From positions 4,272,001-4,336,000 of the forward strand of contig NZ_JQNL01000001.1 of NCBI RefSeq assembly GCF_000745235.1: a stretch of DNA of 64,000 nucleotides, written 5' to 3'. The translations under genes and the position numbers were made by a program. The DNA comes from Luteibacter mycovicinus. Lineage in GTDB: Bacteria > Pseudomonadota > Gammaproteobacteria > Xanthomonadales > Rhodanobacteraceae. This document shows positions 53,948 through 62,259 of this stretch, one piece after another. The notes under the pieces are model-generated. The model was not told where the DNA came from. It did not search any database and saw only the letters and a program-made list of their open reading frames with translations. Each line of letters opens with the position of its first letter. Position 1 is the first letter of the stretch.

Positions 53948-55499
53948 CGCGTATCGCGAGGTCGGTACGCCAGCGGAGGATGCGTGGGAAACGCACCGCG
54001 ACGCCGGCTTTGTGGCGGCCGGAGGCCTGGATCGCCTCGAAAGCGAGTTCGAAGACATGGGTGGGCTCGACCGAACGCACGGGGCCGAAGCGGTCGATGG
54101 TGTGAGCGCGTATCCAGCGGTCCAGCTTGCCGATTTCGCTGTCGTCGAGGCCGGAATACGCCTTGGCCACAGGTACCAGCGTCTCTCCGTCCCAGACGCC
54201 GAACGTGTAATCGGTGAACAGGCCCGAGCGCCGACCGTGGCCCGGCTGCGCGTACAGCAGGACGGCATCGACGGTGTACGGGTCCACCTTCCACTTCCAC
54301 CAGTCGCCGCGCTTGCGTCCGACGCGGTAAGGTGAGTCGGTGCGTTTCAGCATCAGGCCTTCGGTGCGGCGTTCTCGTGACTCCGCGCGCACCTCGGCGA
54401 GCGATGCCCAGTCCGGCGCGGACACCGCGGGCGACACGGTCAGCGTCGGACCCCGTCCCTCCAGGAGGCTCGTGAGAAGTGCACGGCGCTCGGCCAGCGG
54501 GTGTTCGCGCAGATCCTTCCCACCGAGTTCGAGCACGTCGTACGCCATGAGGCGCACGGGTGTATCGGCCAGCAGCTTCGGGCCGGGCTTCAGTTTGCCG
54601 ATGCGCTTCTGCAAGGCGGCGAAGAGCAGGGGATGCGCCTCGTCCGGTAGCCAGGCCAGGATTTCGCCGTCGATCACGCAGCCGTCAGGCAAGTCGGCGG
54701 CGGCCTGCTCGAGTTCCGGGAAGCGGCCATCCATGCGTTCTTCGCCACGGGACCAGATAAGTGCGCCATCGGCACGACGCATCAGCTGAGCGCGGATGCC
54801 GTCCCATTTCCATTCCGCCAGCCACTGGTGGATGTCGCCGAGGTTCTCGACACCCTGTTCCAGCGGTGAGGCAAGGAAAAACGGGTACGGACGTTCGCCC
54901 GCATGTTCGTCATCGCGTTCCGGACCGGCCAGTGCGCGAAAGGCCTCCGCCCCCGGCTTCCAGGTGCCGCTCAGACGGTGGGCGATGAGATCGGTGGCAA
55001 GGTCGGACCACTGTGCCAGAGCCTGTACCACCAGCCGCTGCGACACGCCGACGCGAAGCGAGCCCGTAAGGAGCTTGTTGACGAGGAAGATCTGTTCCCT
55101 GGGCGTGGATCGCCACCATTCGCGGAGCAGGGCGATTCGCTCGCCCGGTTCGAGTTTGCCGATGGAGGGAAGGCGCGCTTCCATCCATACGTGCAGTGGC
55201 GTGTCTTCGCCCTCGTCGTCGATCGCGGGCAACATCAGCGCGATCGTTTCGGCAAGGTCGCCGACGTGCTGGTAACTGTCGTCGATGAGCCAGTCGGCGT
55301 AGCCCGTTTCGTCGGCGAGGGCGGTGCGCAGCTCGGTCGAGCTGGCGGTGCGTCTGAGCTTGCCGCCACCGAGGACATAGACGGCCCACGCCGCATCTTC
55401 AGCGGGCGCCACCGCGAAGTAAGCCGCCATGGCGTCACGCTTTGCCGACGTCGATGCGGTGCGGTCCAGCGCTTCGAAAAGCTGGGCGAAGCGGCGCAT
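53904..55499 (-). CDS. ATP-dependent DNA ligase of the ligase-associated repair module
   Basis: A 531-residue ATP-dependent ligase. The adenylated Lys is K231 in EWKWDGIRAQL. Other nucleotidyltransferase motifs are ALIWSRGEERMDGRFPEL, CVIDGEILAW and EGLMLKRTDSPY, and WWKWKVDPYTVDAVLLYAQ leads into the OB fold. The helical N-terminal domain (about 1-190) is the DNA-binding domain of this subfamily. It is not fused to polymerase or nuclease domains, unlike LigD, and no Ku gene is present. Its ATG overlaps the exonuclease stop by one base. Confidence 0.94.
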   Translation of the reverse strand: MRRFAQLFEALDRTASTSAKRDAMAAYFAVAPAEDAAWAVYVLGGGKLRRTASSTELRTALADETGYADWLIDDSYQHVGDLAETIALMLPAIDDEGEDTPLHVWMEARLPSIGKLEPGERIALLREWWRSTPREQIFLVNKLLTGSLRVGVSQRLVVQALAQWSDLATDLIAHRLSGTWKPGAEAFRALAGPERDDEHAGERPYPFFLASPLEQGVENLGDIHQWLAEWKWDGIRAQLMRRADGALIWSRGEERMDGRFPELEQAAADLPDGCVIDGEILAWLPDEAHPLLFAALQKRIGKLKPGPKLLADTPVRLMAYDVLELGGKDLREHPLAERRALLTSLLEGRGPTLTVSPAVSAPDWASLAEVRAESRERRTEGLMLKRTDSPYRVGRKRGDWWKWKVDPYTVDAVLLYAQPGHGRRSGLFTDYTFGVWDGETLVPVAKAYSGLDDSEIGKLDRWIRAHTIDRFGPVRSVEPTHVFELAFEAIQASGRHKAGVAVRFPRILRWRTDLAIRDADKLDDLRRLASG

Positions 55500-56521
55500 C
55501 AGTCGCCTTCCTCACTACTGCGTTCGTCCGGCATGACGCCACCCAGTGACCGCAGCGGTCGCGCATCGTGACCCGTTTCGCGGAGATGGCGGATCAGTGC
55601 CTCCCCATCGCCGTGGGTGACATAGATGCGCTTCGCACCGCAGTCGTCGACACTGCGGATCAGGCCCGACCAGTCGGCATGGTCGGAGACGATAAAGCCG
55701 CGGTCGTATCCGCGTCGGCGCCGCGCGCCGCGTACCTGCATCCAGCCCGAGGCGAAGCCGGTGGACGCCTTGGAAAACCGCTTCATCCATGGCGAGCCGG
55801 CGGCCGACGGCGGCGCCATCACCAGCTCGCCCGCGAAGTCGCGCCCCTTCGCCGAATCGCTCACCGGCACCGTGGGCAGCATGTGGACACCGGCTTCGCG
55901 GTACGCCTCGACGAGGCGGACCATGGCGCCGTGCAGATGCACGGTACGGTCGGTGCGCGTGGCCAGTTCGGCAAGGATGCGCTGAGCTTTTCCCAACGCG
56001 TAAGAGAACAGCACGGCAGGTACGCCGCGCGCGGCGCATTCGTCGAGCCATGCAAGGATCTCTTCGACGACGCCCGACATGGGTGGCCAGCGATAGATCG
56101 GCAGACCGAACGTGGATTCGGTGACGAAGATGTCGCACGGCACGGGCTCGAAAGGCACGCACGTCGGATCGGGATCGCGTTTGTAGTCACCCGAAACCAC
56201 CGCGACGAGGCCTCGGCCTTCGATGCGGATTTGCGCCGCGCCGAGCACGTGCCCGGAGGGATGCAGCGACAGCACGGTTTCACCCAGTGTGAATCGCTCG
56301 CCATAGGCGAACTCGCGGATGTCCGACGCGGCGCCCAGACGCTCGCGCATGAGGCCGCCGCCGGCCCGGGCGACATGATAGAGACCGCTGCCCGATCTCG
56401 CATGATCGCCATGGGCGTGCGTCACCACGGCCCGCGGTACCGGTTGCATCGGATCGATGTAGAAGTCCCCCGCCGGGCAGTAAAGGCCTTCAGGTCGGGG
56501 TAGCAGAAGGTCGCTATCCAT
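55499..56521 (-). CDS. Ligase-associated DNA exonuclease (MBL fold, beta-CASP-like)
   Basis: A 340-residue metallo-beta-lactamase-fold nuclease. The metal motif is THAHGDHARSGSG. Further blocks are SGHVLGAAQIRI, VVSGDYKRDPDPT, DIFVTESTFGLP and VSDHADWSGL near the C-terminus, as in SNM1-type DNA repair nucleases. It is the first gene of the four-gene ligase module, preceded by 73 bases with no obvious LexA box. It should act in the cytoplasm on DNA ends before ligation. Confidence 0.93.
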   Translation of the reverse strand: MDSDLLLPRPEGLYCPAGDFYIDPMQPVPRAVVTHAHGDHARSGSGLYHVARAGGGLMRERLGAASDIREFAYGERFTLGETVLSLHPSGHVLGAAQIRIEGRGLVAVVSGDYKRDPDPTCVPFEPVPCDIFVTESTFGLPIYRWPPMSGVVEEILAWLDECAARGVPAVLFSYALGKAQRILAELATRTDRTVHLHGAMVRLVEAYREAGVHMLPTVPVSDSAKGRDFAGELVMAPPSAAGSPWMKRFSKASTGFASGWMQVRGARRRRGYDRGFIVSDHADWSGLIRSVDDCGAKRIYVTHGDGEALIRHLRETGHDARPLRSLGGVMPDERSSEEGD

Positions 56522-56594
56522 GAGGCGACGTTAGGCAGACGGGCGTCAACGCGGTGTGCGGATGACGGCAAGAGCCAAGTCTCCGCCGATGACC

Positions 56595-58358
56595 TCAGGC
56601 CACGAACTGCAGCCTGGCCAGCTCGGCGTAAAGCCCGCCCTCACGCAGCAGCGACTCATGCGTTCCCTGCGCCACGATCCGCCCACCATCCATGACCACG
56701 ATGCGGTCCGCCCGCTGCACGGTCGCCAGCCGATGCGCGATCACCAGGGTGGTCCGGCCCTTCTCCAGTCGCTCCAGGGCGTGCTGTATCGCCGCCTCCG
56801 ATTGCGCATCGAGCGCGGAGGTCGCCTCGTCGAGCAGCAACAGCGGCGCGTCGCGCAGGATCGCGCGTGCGATCGCGATGCGCTGTTTCTGGCCGCCGGA
56901 CAGGCGGACACCACGCTCACCCAGCGCCGCTTCATAGCCTTCCGGCAAGGCGCTGATGAAGCCATCGGCTTCCGCGAGACGCGCGGCTTCACGGACCTCG
57001 TCGTCCGTTGCATTCTCGCGGCCGAAGCGAATGTTGTCGGCGGCGCTGCCGCCGAAGATCACGGTTTCCTGCGGCACCAGCGCAATCGCGCCGCGCAGCT
57101 CGGGAAGAGCGAGGGCACGCAGGTCGACGCCGTCGACACGAACCGCGCCGGAGACCGGATCGTGGAAGCGCAGCAGCAGGCTGAAGACCGTGCTCTTGCC
57201 GGCTCCCGAAGGGCCGACGAGCGCGACCGTTTCACCGGGCGAGATCTCCAGGTCGAAGTCGGACAGGGCAGCCACATCGGGGCGCGACGGGTAGCGGAAC
57301 TGCACCCGGTCGAAGCGCAGGGCGCCCCTGACCGGCCGCGGCAACGATTCGGGAGTGTCGGGCGTCGCGATAGTCGCCTTCTCGGCGAACAGCTCGCCGA
57401 TGCGCTCCATGGCGCCGGCCGCGCGCAGCACGTCACCCCACACTTCCGAGAGGCCCGCCACCGAGCCCGCCGCGAAGATCGCGTAGAGGACGAACTGGCT
57501 GAGAATGCCGGGTTCCAGCGTACCCGCGATGACGTCACGGGCGCCGGCCCAGAGCACCAGCGTGATGGCGCCGAAGATCAATACGATCACGGCGGCGGTC
57601 AGCAGTGAACGCATACCGATACGACGACGCGCGGTAGCCAGTGCGAGCGAGATGGCATGCGCGTATCGACGGCTTTCCGTCGGCTCCCGCGCATAGGCTT
57701 TCACGGCCTGAGCCGCGTTCAGCGTTTCGTTGGCGACGGCGGCGGCGTCGGCGATGCGGTCCTGGCTGGTGCGCGACAGCTTCTGGACCCGGCGGCCGAA
57801 GATCAGGATCGGGAGCATCACGGCCGGAATCACGAGCGCGGTGAGTCCCGCCAGCCGCGGGCTGGTCCAGGCCATCGCCGCCGCGGCACCGATGAGCATC
57901 ACGGCGCTGCGCAGCGCGACGGAAATGCCCGAGCCGATCAGGGTCTGGACGACCTCGGTGTCGGTGCCGAGGCGGGAAGTGAGCTCGCCCACGCGTGTGC
58001 TTTCGAAGAAGCCCACATCCAGCTGGATGACATGCTTGTACAGGGAGGTCCGCAGCTCGGCCAGCGAGCGCTCGCCCAGCAGGGCGATGCAGTAGTAACG
58101 CGCGGCCGTGGCGATGGCCAGCACGATGGCCACGCCGAACAGCGCCAGGAAGGTGCCGTTGATGGTGGACAGATTGGCCGCGAGGAAACCGCGGTCGATG
58201 ATGTGCCGCACGGCCACGGGAAGGGTCAGCGATGCACCGGAGGAAATGGCGAGGAAGATCAGCCACCCGATGGCCAAGCCCCTGTGCGGCTTGATGAAGG
58301 GCCACAGATTGCGCAAGGCACCGATTTTGCGTGACTTCTCCCTGCGTTCGACGGTCAT
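56595..58358 (-). CDS. ABC exporter half-transporter (MsbA/multidrug type)
   Basis: A 587-residue fused permease-ATPase. Six membrane helices lie in the first 310 residues, starting GLAIGWLIFLAISSGASLTL. The ATPase has Walker A GPSGAGKST near residue 381, signature LSGGQKQRIAIARAIL near 484, Walker B LLLLDEATSALD and the H-loop VIAHRLATV. It probably works as a homodimer exporting lipids or drugs. The substrate is unknown. It begins 55 bases after yigZ and may be read from the same long minus-strand transcript. Confidence 0.93.
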   Translation of the reverse strand: MTVERREKSRKIGALRNLWPFIKPHRGLAIGWLIFLAISSGASLTLPVAVRHIIDRGFLAANLSTINGTFLALFGVAIVLAIATAARYYCIALLGERSLAELRTSLYKHVIQLDVGFFESTRVGELTSRLGTDTEVVQTLIGSGISVALRSAVMLIGAAAAMAWTSPRLAGLTALVIPAVMLPILIFGRRVQKLSRTSQDRIADAAAVANETLNAAQAVKAYAREPTESRRYAHAISLALATARRRIGMRSLLTAAVIVLIFGAITLVLWAGARDVIAGTLEPGILSQFVLYAIFAAGSVAGLSEVWGDVLRAAGAMERIGELFAEKATIATPDTPESLPRPVRGALRFDRVQFRYPSRPDVAALSDFDLEISPGETVALVGPSGAGKSTVFSLLLRFHDPVSGAVRVDGVDLRALALPELRGAIALVPQETVIFGGSAADNIRFGRENATDDEVREAARLAEADGFISALPEGYEAALGERGVRLSGGQKQRIAIARAILRDAPLLLLDEATSALDAQSEAAIQHALERLEKGRTTLVIAHRLATVQRADRIVVMDGGRIVAQGTHESLLREGGLYAELARLQFVA

Positions 58359-58413
58359 GCGCGGTGGCTTCCTTTAGTCATTCGCCAACGGATGGGGCCT
58401 GGCGGTGCAGTAT

Positions 58414-59025
58414 TCAACGCTCGTCGCCTGCGTCGGCGCGTCGCGGCTGGATCTTGCCACGGGATACGTCGACGATGCGGGACGCGATGGCGTCGAGACG
58501 GTCGCGTGGCGCGCTCACCACCAGATCGGCGCCGTCGGCCACGAACCGCTCGCTCTCGATCAGGCCGTCCATGTCGCGGATACGCGCGGCGACCAGGGCG
58601 AGTTCGGAGAAGTCGCAGTGCAGGAGCAGCTGCCCCCGCAGCACGATGGGCGTGCGGGGTGCCAGGCGCAGGCATTCGGCGGCGCTGCCGCCATAAGCGC
58701 GGGCGAGGCCACCCGCACCCAGTTTGATGCCGCCGTACCAACGGGTGACCAGGACGGCGACGCGATCGCAACCCTGGCCATCGATGGCCGCGAGGATCGG
58801 CCGGCCGGCGGTGCCACCGGGCTCGCCATCGTCATTGAAGCGGTAGGCGTCGCCGATGCGGTAGGCCCAGCAGTTGTGCGTGGCGGCGGGGTCGCCCGCC
58901 TCGTCGAACCACGCGAGGGCTTCCGCGGGCGAGGAGACCGGCGACGCCTGGGCCAGGAAACGGCTCTTCCTGATGTCCTCTTCGTGCTGCCAGGGGGCTG
59001 CGAGGGTGTCCAGCGGTGTGCTCAA
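58414..59025 (-). CDS. yigZ: YigZ/IMPACT family protein
   Basis: A 203-residue cytoplasmic protein of the UPF0029/IMPACT family. It has EDIRKSRFLAQASPV, THNCWAYRIG, FNDDGEPGGTAGRPIL and VTRWYGGIKLGAGGLARAYG. The C-terminal domain has an EF-G-like fold. The role may involve translation control or proteolysis, but it is unproven. Its ATG overlaps the stop of the anti-sigma-like gene by 4 bases, so it is co-translated with that sigma operon. Confidence 0.93.
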   Translation of the reverse strand: MSTPLDTLAAPWQHEEDIRKSRFLAQASPVSSPAEALAWFDEAGDPAATHNCWAYRIGDAYRFNDDGEPGGTAGRPILAAIDGQGCDRVAVLVTRWYGGIKLGAGGLARAYGGSAAECLRLAPRTPIVLRGQLLLHCDFSELALVAARIRDMDGLIESERFVADGADLVVSAPRDRLDAIASRIVDVSRGKIQPRRADAGDER

Positions 59026-59837
59026 GGATTCAGATCGCGGAGGTCTTGGGGCAGGTCGTAGTGAGGATAACGGCGTCGGAAGTCGCGCAGCTGGCGGATT
59101 GCCTCGTCGCGCTGTCCCTGGTTGAGCAGCCGGCGAATGTCGCCGATGCGGTCGTCGGGCGGGAGATCGGTCTTCGGGTCCGGAGTGATCAGGCCCTCCG
59201 ACGGGACAGCGCCGCGATGGGTATCGCTGTCGCCGGATGCGCTGGCGGGCGCTGGTTCCGCGAGAGCCGACGGCGCGGGCGGTGCAGGAGGTGCAGGAGG
59301 TGCAGGAGGTGCAGGCGGCGGCGCGGGCACCGGAGCCATGTCAGCCTCGGCCAGTGCCGGCGCGGGTGTCGCCACGGGAGCGGACGATACGACAGGCGCC
59401 TCGGTGGCGACGCGGGCACTGCGAACGGTGTGGTGAGGCGTCGGCGCGACCGTGCTCGCCTTCATCGACGGCCTGGCCGCTTCGGCGGTTGTCCCGTCGA
59501 CGCCCGTGTCCGTCCGGACGGCGGAAGTCTTCGCTTCTTCGGCCGTGTGCGCCGCGGCCGACGGCGCGGCAGGAACGGCCTCGGGACGCACGGTCAGGGG
59601 CGCCGTGTCGCGCACCTGCCAGGCCACACCTACAGCCAGCAACAGCACCGCGGCGGAGCCAGACGCCACGGGCCACCGCGGCCGGCGCCGCACCGGGGTC
59701 GCACGTGTCGCCTGGGCGAAGACGGCCGCATCGAGCGACGCGTCGGGTTCGACTTTCGGCAGGCGCGCGTAGAGTGCCCTGAGCTCCTGCTCGTCGGGCA
59801 GATCGTCGTCGCTGGGGGAGGGCGTATTCGGATTCAT
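59022..59837 (-). CDS. Putative anti-sigma factor with Pro-rich periplasmic region
   Basis: A 271-residue protein encoded one base after an ECF sigma factor gene. An acidic N-terminus (PDEQELRALYARLPKVEPDA) is followed by a single membrane helix near 55-72 (VASGSAAVLLLAVGVAW). The region outside is rich in Ala and Pro, including PAPPPAPPAPPAPPAPPAP. The C-terminal helix DRIGDIRRLLNQGQRDEAIR ends the protein. This is the layout of a membrane anti-sigma factor, but the cytoplasmic part has no zinc motif I can see. The C-terminal helix pair resembles a TPR-like motif. Confidence 0.8.
   Translation of the reverse strand: MNPNTPSPSDDDLPDEQELRALYARLPKVEPDASLDAAVFAQATRATPVRRRPRWPVASGSAAVLLLAVGVAWQVRDTAPLTVRPEAVPAAPSAAAHTAEEAKTSAVRTDTGVDGTTAEAARPSMKASTVAPTPHHTVRSARVATEAPVVSSAPVATPAPALAEADMAPVPAPPPAPPAPPAPPAPPAPSALAEPAPASASGDSDTHRGAVPSEGLITPDPKTDLPPDDRIGDIRRLLNQGQRDEAIRQLRDFRRRYPHYDLPQDLRDLNP
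59281..59316. repeat. 9-base tandem repeat encoding Pro-Pro-Ala in the anti-sigma-like gene
   Basis: Three copies of GGTGCAGGA and one of GGTGCAGGC run in tandem on the plus strand. On the coding strand they give a PPA repeat. A near-identical tract occurs in the vWA gene at 61930-61956. Confidence 0.85.
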
Positions 59838-59838
59838 G

Positions 59839-60393
59839 TCATTCGGCTACGAGTTCGCGGATGCGGGCCATGGCGTAGCGAAGTCGCGACTTGGCGGTCT
59901 CGCGTCCCACACCGGTGATGGCGGCGATCTCCTCCAGGGAAAGTTCATTCTCCATGCGCAGCACGAACGCCGTGCGCTGCTCGTCGGGCAGGCTTTCGAC
60001 CGCGCGCTGCATACGCCGGCGCAGTTCGAAATCGGACAGGGCATGTTCGGGTTGCTCGCGTTCGGGCGCGGCCTGCGCGGCGAACACCGCCTCGGTTTCC
60101 CGTTCGCCCGCCTGTGGTCGCTGGCGGCGGAAACTGTCGATCGCCAGGTTGTGCGCGATCTGCAAAAGCCAGGTGCTGAATTTCGCGTCGGGGCGGTAGC
60201 GGTCGCGCGCCACGATGACGCGGCTCCAGGTTTCCTGAAAAAGCTCGTCCGCCAGCGCGCGGTCTTTGACCGTCTTCAGCAGGAAGCGGTACAGCGGGCC
60301 CTTGTGCCGGCTGTACAGCTCCCTGAACGCGGCCGCGTCCCCACCTGTCCAGGCGAGCATCAGTCCGCCATCGTCGGTCAGGGGAGCGTCCAT
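59839..60393 (-). CDS. ECF RNA polymerase sigma factor
   Basis: A 184-residue sigma-70-family factor of the extracytoplasmic-function group. Region 2 reads VKDRALADELFQETWSRVIV, then FSTWLLQIAHNLAIDSFRR. Region 4 reads LPDEQRTAFVLRMENELSLE, then EIAAITGVGRETAKSRLRYA. It starts 11 bases after the vWA gene and ends 1 base before the anti-sigma-like gene. Its targets are unknown. The operon might respond to an envelope signal sensed by the Pro-rich partner or the vWA protein. Confidence 0.93.
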   Translation of the reverse strand: MDAPLTDDGGLMLAWTGGDAAAFRELYSRHKGPLYRFLLKTVKDRALADELFQETWSRVIVARDRYRPDAKFSTWLLQIAHNLAIDSFRRQRPQAGERETEAVFAAQAAPEREQPEHALSDFELRRRMQRAVESLPDEQRTAFVLRMENELSLEEIAAITGVGRETAKSRLRYAMARIRELVAE

Positions 60394-60404
60394 GGCCGGG
60401 AAGG

Positions 60405-62186
60405 TTACGGCATTGCCACCGGCTCCGTCTGCATCCCACTGGCCAGTTCGGCAAGCCGCGCCATTTCCGCGCGATACCCGCCCTTGTCCGCGCCCAGCGA
60501 CGCACGCGCCAGCGCCGTCACCTTCGAATAATCGAAGCCTTCCGCATACTTCCCGCCACGCAGGTTCTCGGCAAACGCGGCCACCGCGGCGGCGAATCGA
60601 ATCCGCTCGCTCGGCGCCGCCGACACCACCGGAAAAAGCGGCTGCTCGATCAACCGACTCGCACCGCCTTCGGGCGACTTGTAGCGCATCCGCAGCAAGG
60701 CGAGTTCGTTCCCCGCCGAGGCCGTCGGCGTGTCGCCGTAACGCAGCGGATCCATCCGTGCACCCTTCGCACCCTTCAATGTGATCTCGTAAAGGGCCGT
60801 GACATTCGCACCGGCACCGATCTCGCCGGCATCGACCGCGTCGTTGTTGAAATCCTCGCGAGCCAGCACACGCTTCTCGTAACCAATGAGGCGGTACTCG
60901 GCGACGACACCGGGGTTGAACTCGACCTGGATCTTCACGTCCTTCGCGATGGTAAGCAGCGTCGCCGACATCTCGTCGACCAGCACGCGGCGTCCCTCCT
61001 CGAGGCTGTCGATGTAGTGATGGCTGCCGTTGCCGGCATCGGCCAGTTCCACCGCCATTTCGTCGTTGTAGTTGCCTTCACCGAAGCCCAGCGTGGTCAG
61101 CGCGACACCGCTTTTACGCTTCTCGGCGATACGATCCTTCAGCTCCTTCACGCCCACCGTACCGACGTTGAAATCGCCGTCGGTGGCGAGGATCACACGG
61201 TTGACGCCGCCCTTGATGAATCCCTTCGCCGCCTGCGCGTAGGCAAGGTCGATACCCGCGGCACCGTTCGTCGACCCACCCGCGCCGAGCGCATCGATCG
61301 CGGCGTTGATGGTCGCGTGCTGGTCGCCCGGTGTGGACCGCAAGGCGACGCACGTCGCGCCTGCGTAGGTCACGAGCGAGATGCGGTCCTGGGCGCGCAG
61401 CTTCGGCACCACCTGCTTCAGCGAGGCCTTCAACAGCGGCAGCTTGTCTTCCTCGCTCATCGAACCCGACACGTCGACCAGGAACACGAGGTTGGCCGCC
61501 GGAATCTCGCTGGCCGGCACGGCGTAGCCCTGAATACCGACAAGCAGCAACTGACGATCGGCGTTCCAGGGTGACGGTGCGAATTCGGTGGTGACGCTGA
61601 AGGGACGCGCACGCGTGGTGGGTGGCGTGTAGCCGTAGTCGAAGTAGTTGATGAATTCCTCGGTACGCACGGCGTCGGCAGGCGGCAGGCGCCCTTCCTT
61701 CAGCATGTGCCGCACGTTCGTGTACGAGCCGGTATCGACATCGATGCTGAAGGTGGACACGGGATCGGCGGCGGCGAGATGCACGGGGTTGGCGTCGCGG
61801 TGTGCGTAATGGTCGCGGTCGATCGTTCCCGCGGCCATCACACCTTGCGAGGGCGACGCCCTGGCGGCCTCCAGCGAGGCGATCGGTGCCGCCGATAGTT
61901 GCGCCCCGGCCTCCGGTGAAGGTGCCGGCGGAGCAGGCGGTGCAGGCGGTGCAGGCGGTGGCGCGGGCACCGCGACGGGTGCCGCGGCGTATGCCCCGTT
62001 CATGGGCCCACCATGTCGGAAGCGCGGCGGAAACGCCTGGGCGGAGCAGTCATTGCCCGTGTCGACCGGCTCGGGCAGGGATGCGCGTGAGCGTGGCGCC
62101 GCCGTTTGTCCGGACGACGCGGCGCTGCCGGCGGCGGCGACCAGGCCGGCCAACAGCAGGGGCAGAGTGATGCGTAGCGTATTCAT
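60405..62186 (-). CDS. Secreted von Willebrand factor A protein (YfbK family)
   Basis: A 593-residue exported protein. The signal peptide is NTLRITLPLLLAGLVAAAGS, followed by a low-complexity region containing VPAPPPAPPAPPAPPAP. The YfbK N-terminal block FSIDVDTGSYTNVRHMLKEG comes next. The vWA domain follows, with the metal-ion site FLVDVSGSMSEEDKLP and NRVILATDGDFNVG, and a C-terminal DUF3520-type region. GAGG is well placed before ATG 62186. YfbK-type genes often lie next to ECF sigma genes, as here. The function is unknown; binding a metal-dependent ligand in the envelope is the family expectation. Confidence 0.9.
   Translation of the reverse strand: MNTLRITLPLLLAGLVAAAGSAASSGQTAAPRSRASLPEPVDTGNDCSAQAFPPRFRHGGPMNGAYAAAPVAVPAPPPAPPAPPAPPAPSPEAGAQLSAAPIASLEAARASPSQGVMAAGTIDRDHYAHRDANPVHLAAADPVSTFSIDVDTGSYTNVRHMLKEGRLPPADAVRTEEFINYFDYGYTPPTTRARPFSVTTEFAPSPWNADRQLLLVGIQGYAVPASEIPAANLVFLVDVSGSMSEEDKLPLLKASLKQVVPKLRAQDRISLVTYAGATCVALRSTPGDQHATINAAIDALGAGGSTNGAAGIDLAYAQAAKGFIKGGVNRVILATDGDFNVGTVGVKELKDRIAEKRKSGVALTTLGFGEGNYNDEMAVELADAGNGSHHYIDSLEEGRRVLVDEMSATLLTIAKDVKIQVEFNPGVVAEYRLIGYEKRVLAREDFNNDAVDAGEIGAGANVTALYEITLKGAKGARMDPLRYGDTPTASAGNELALLRMRYKSPEGGASRLIEQPLFPVVSAAPSERIRFAAAVAAFAENLRGGKYAEGFDYSKVTALARASLGADKGGYRAEMARLAELASGMQTEPVAMP
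61930..61956. repeat. 9-base tandem repeat in the vWA gene
   Basis: GGAGCAGGC and then two GGTGCAGGC units in tandem. The following block GGCGCGGGCACCG also matches the anti-sigma-like gene at 59318-59330. The coding strand again gives Pro-Pro-Ala repeats. Confidence 0.8.
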
Positions 62187-62259
62187 CGTGCACGACCTCG
62201 TGGGGGACATGACGGTGAAACGCGGAAGCAAGGCAAACGGGGTTAAAGCAATGACGCGA

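Noticed and set aside
59281..59316. Short tandem repeats considered as a CRISPR or VNTR locus
   Set aside because: Units are 9 bases with no spacers, and lie in frame within a coding Pro-Pro-Ala tract.
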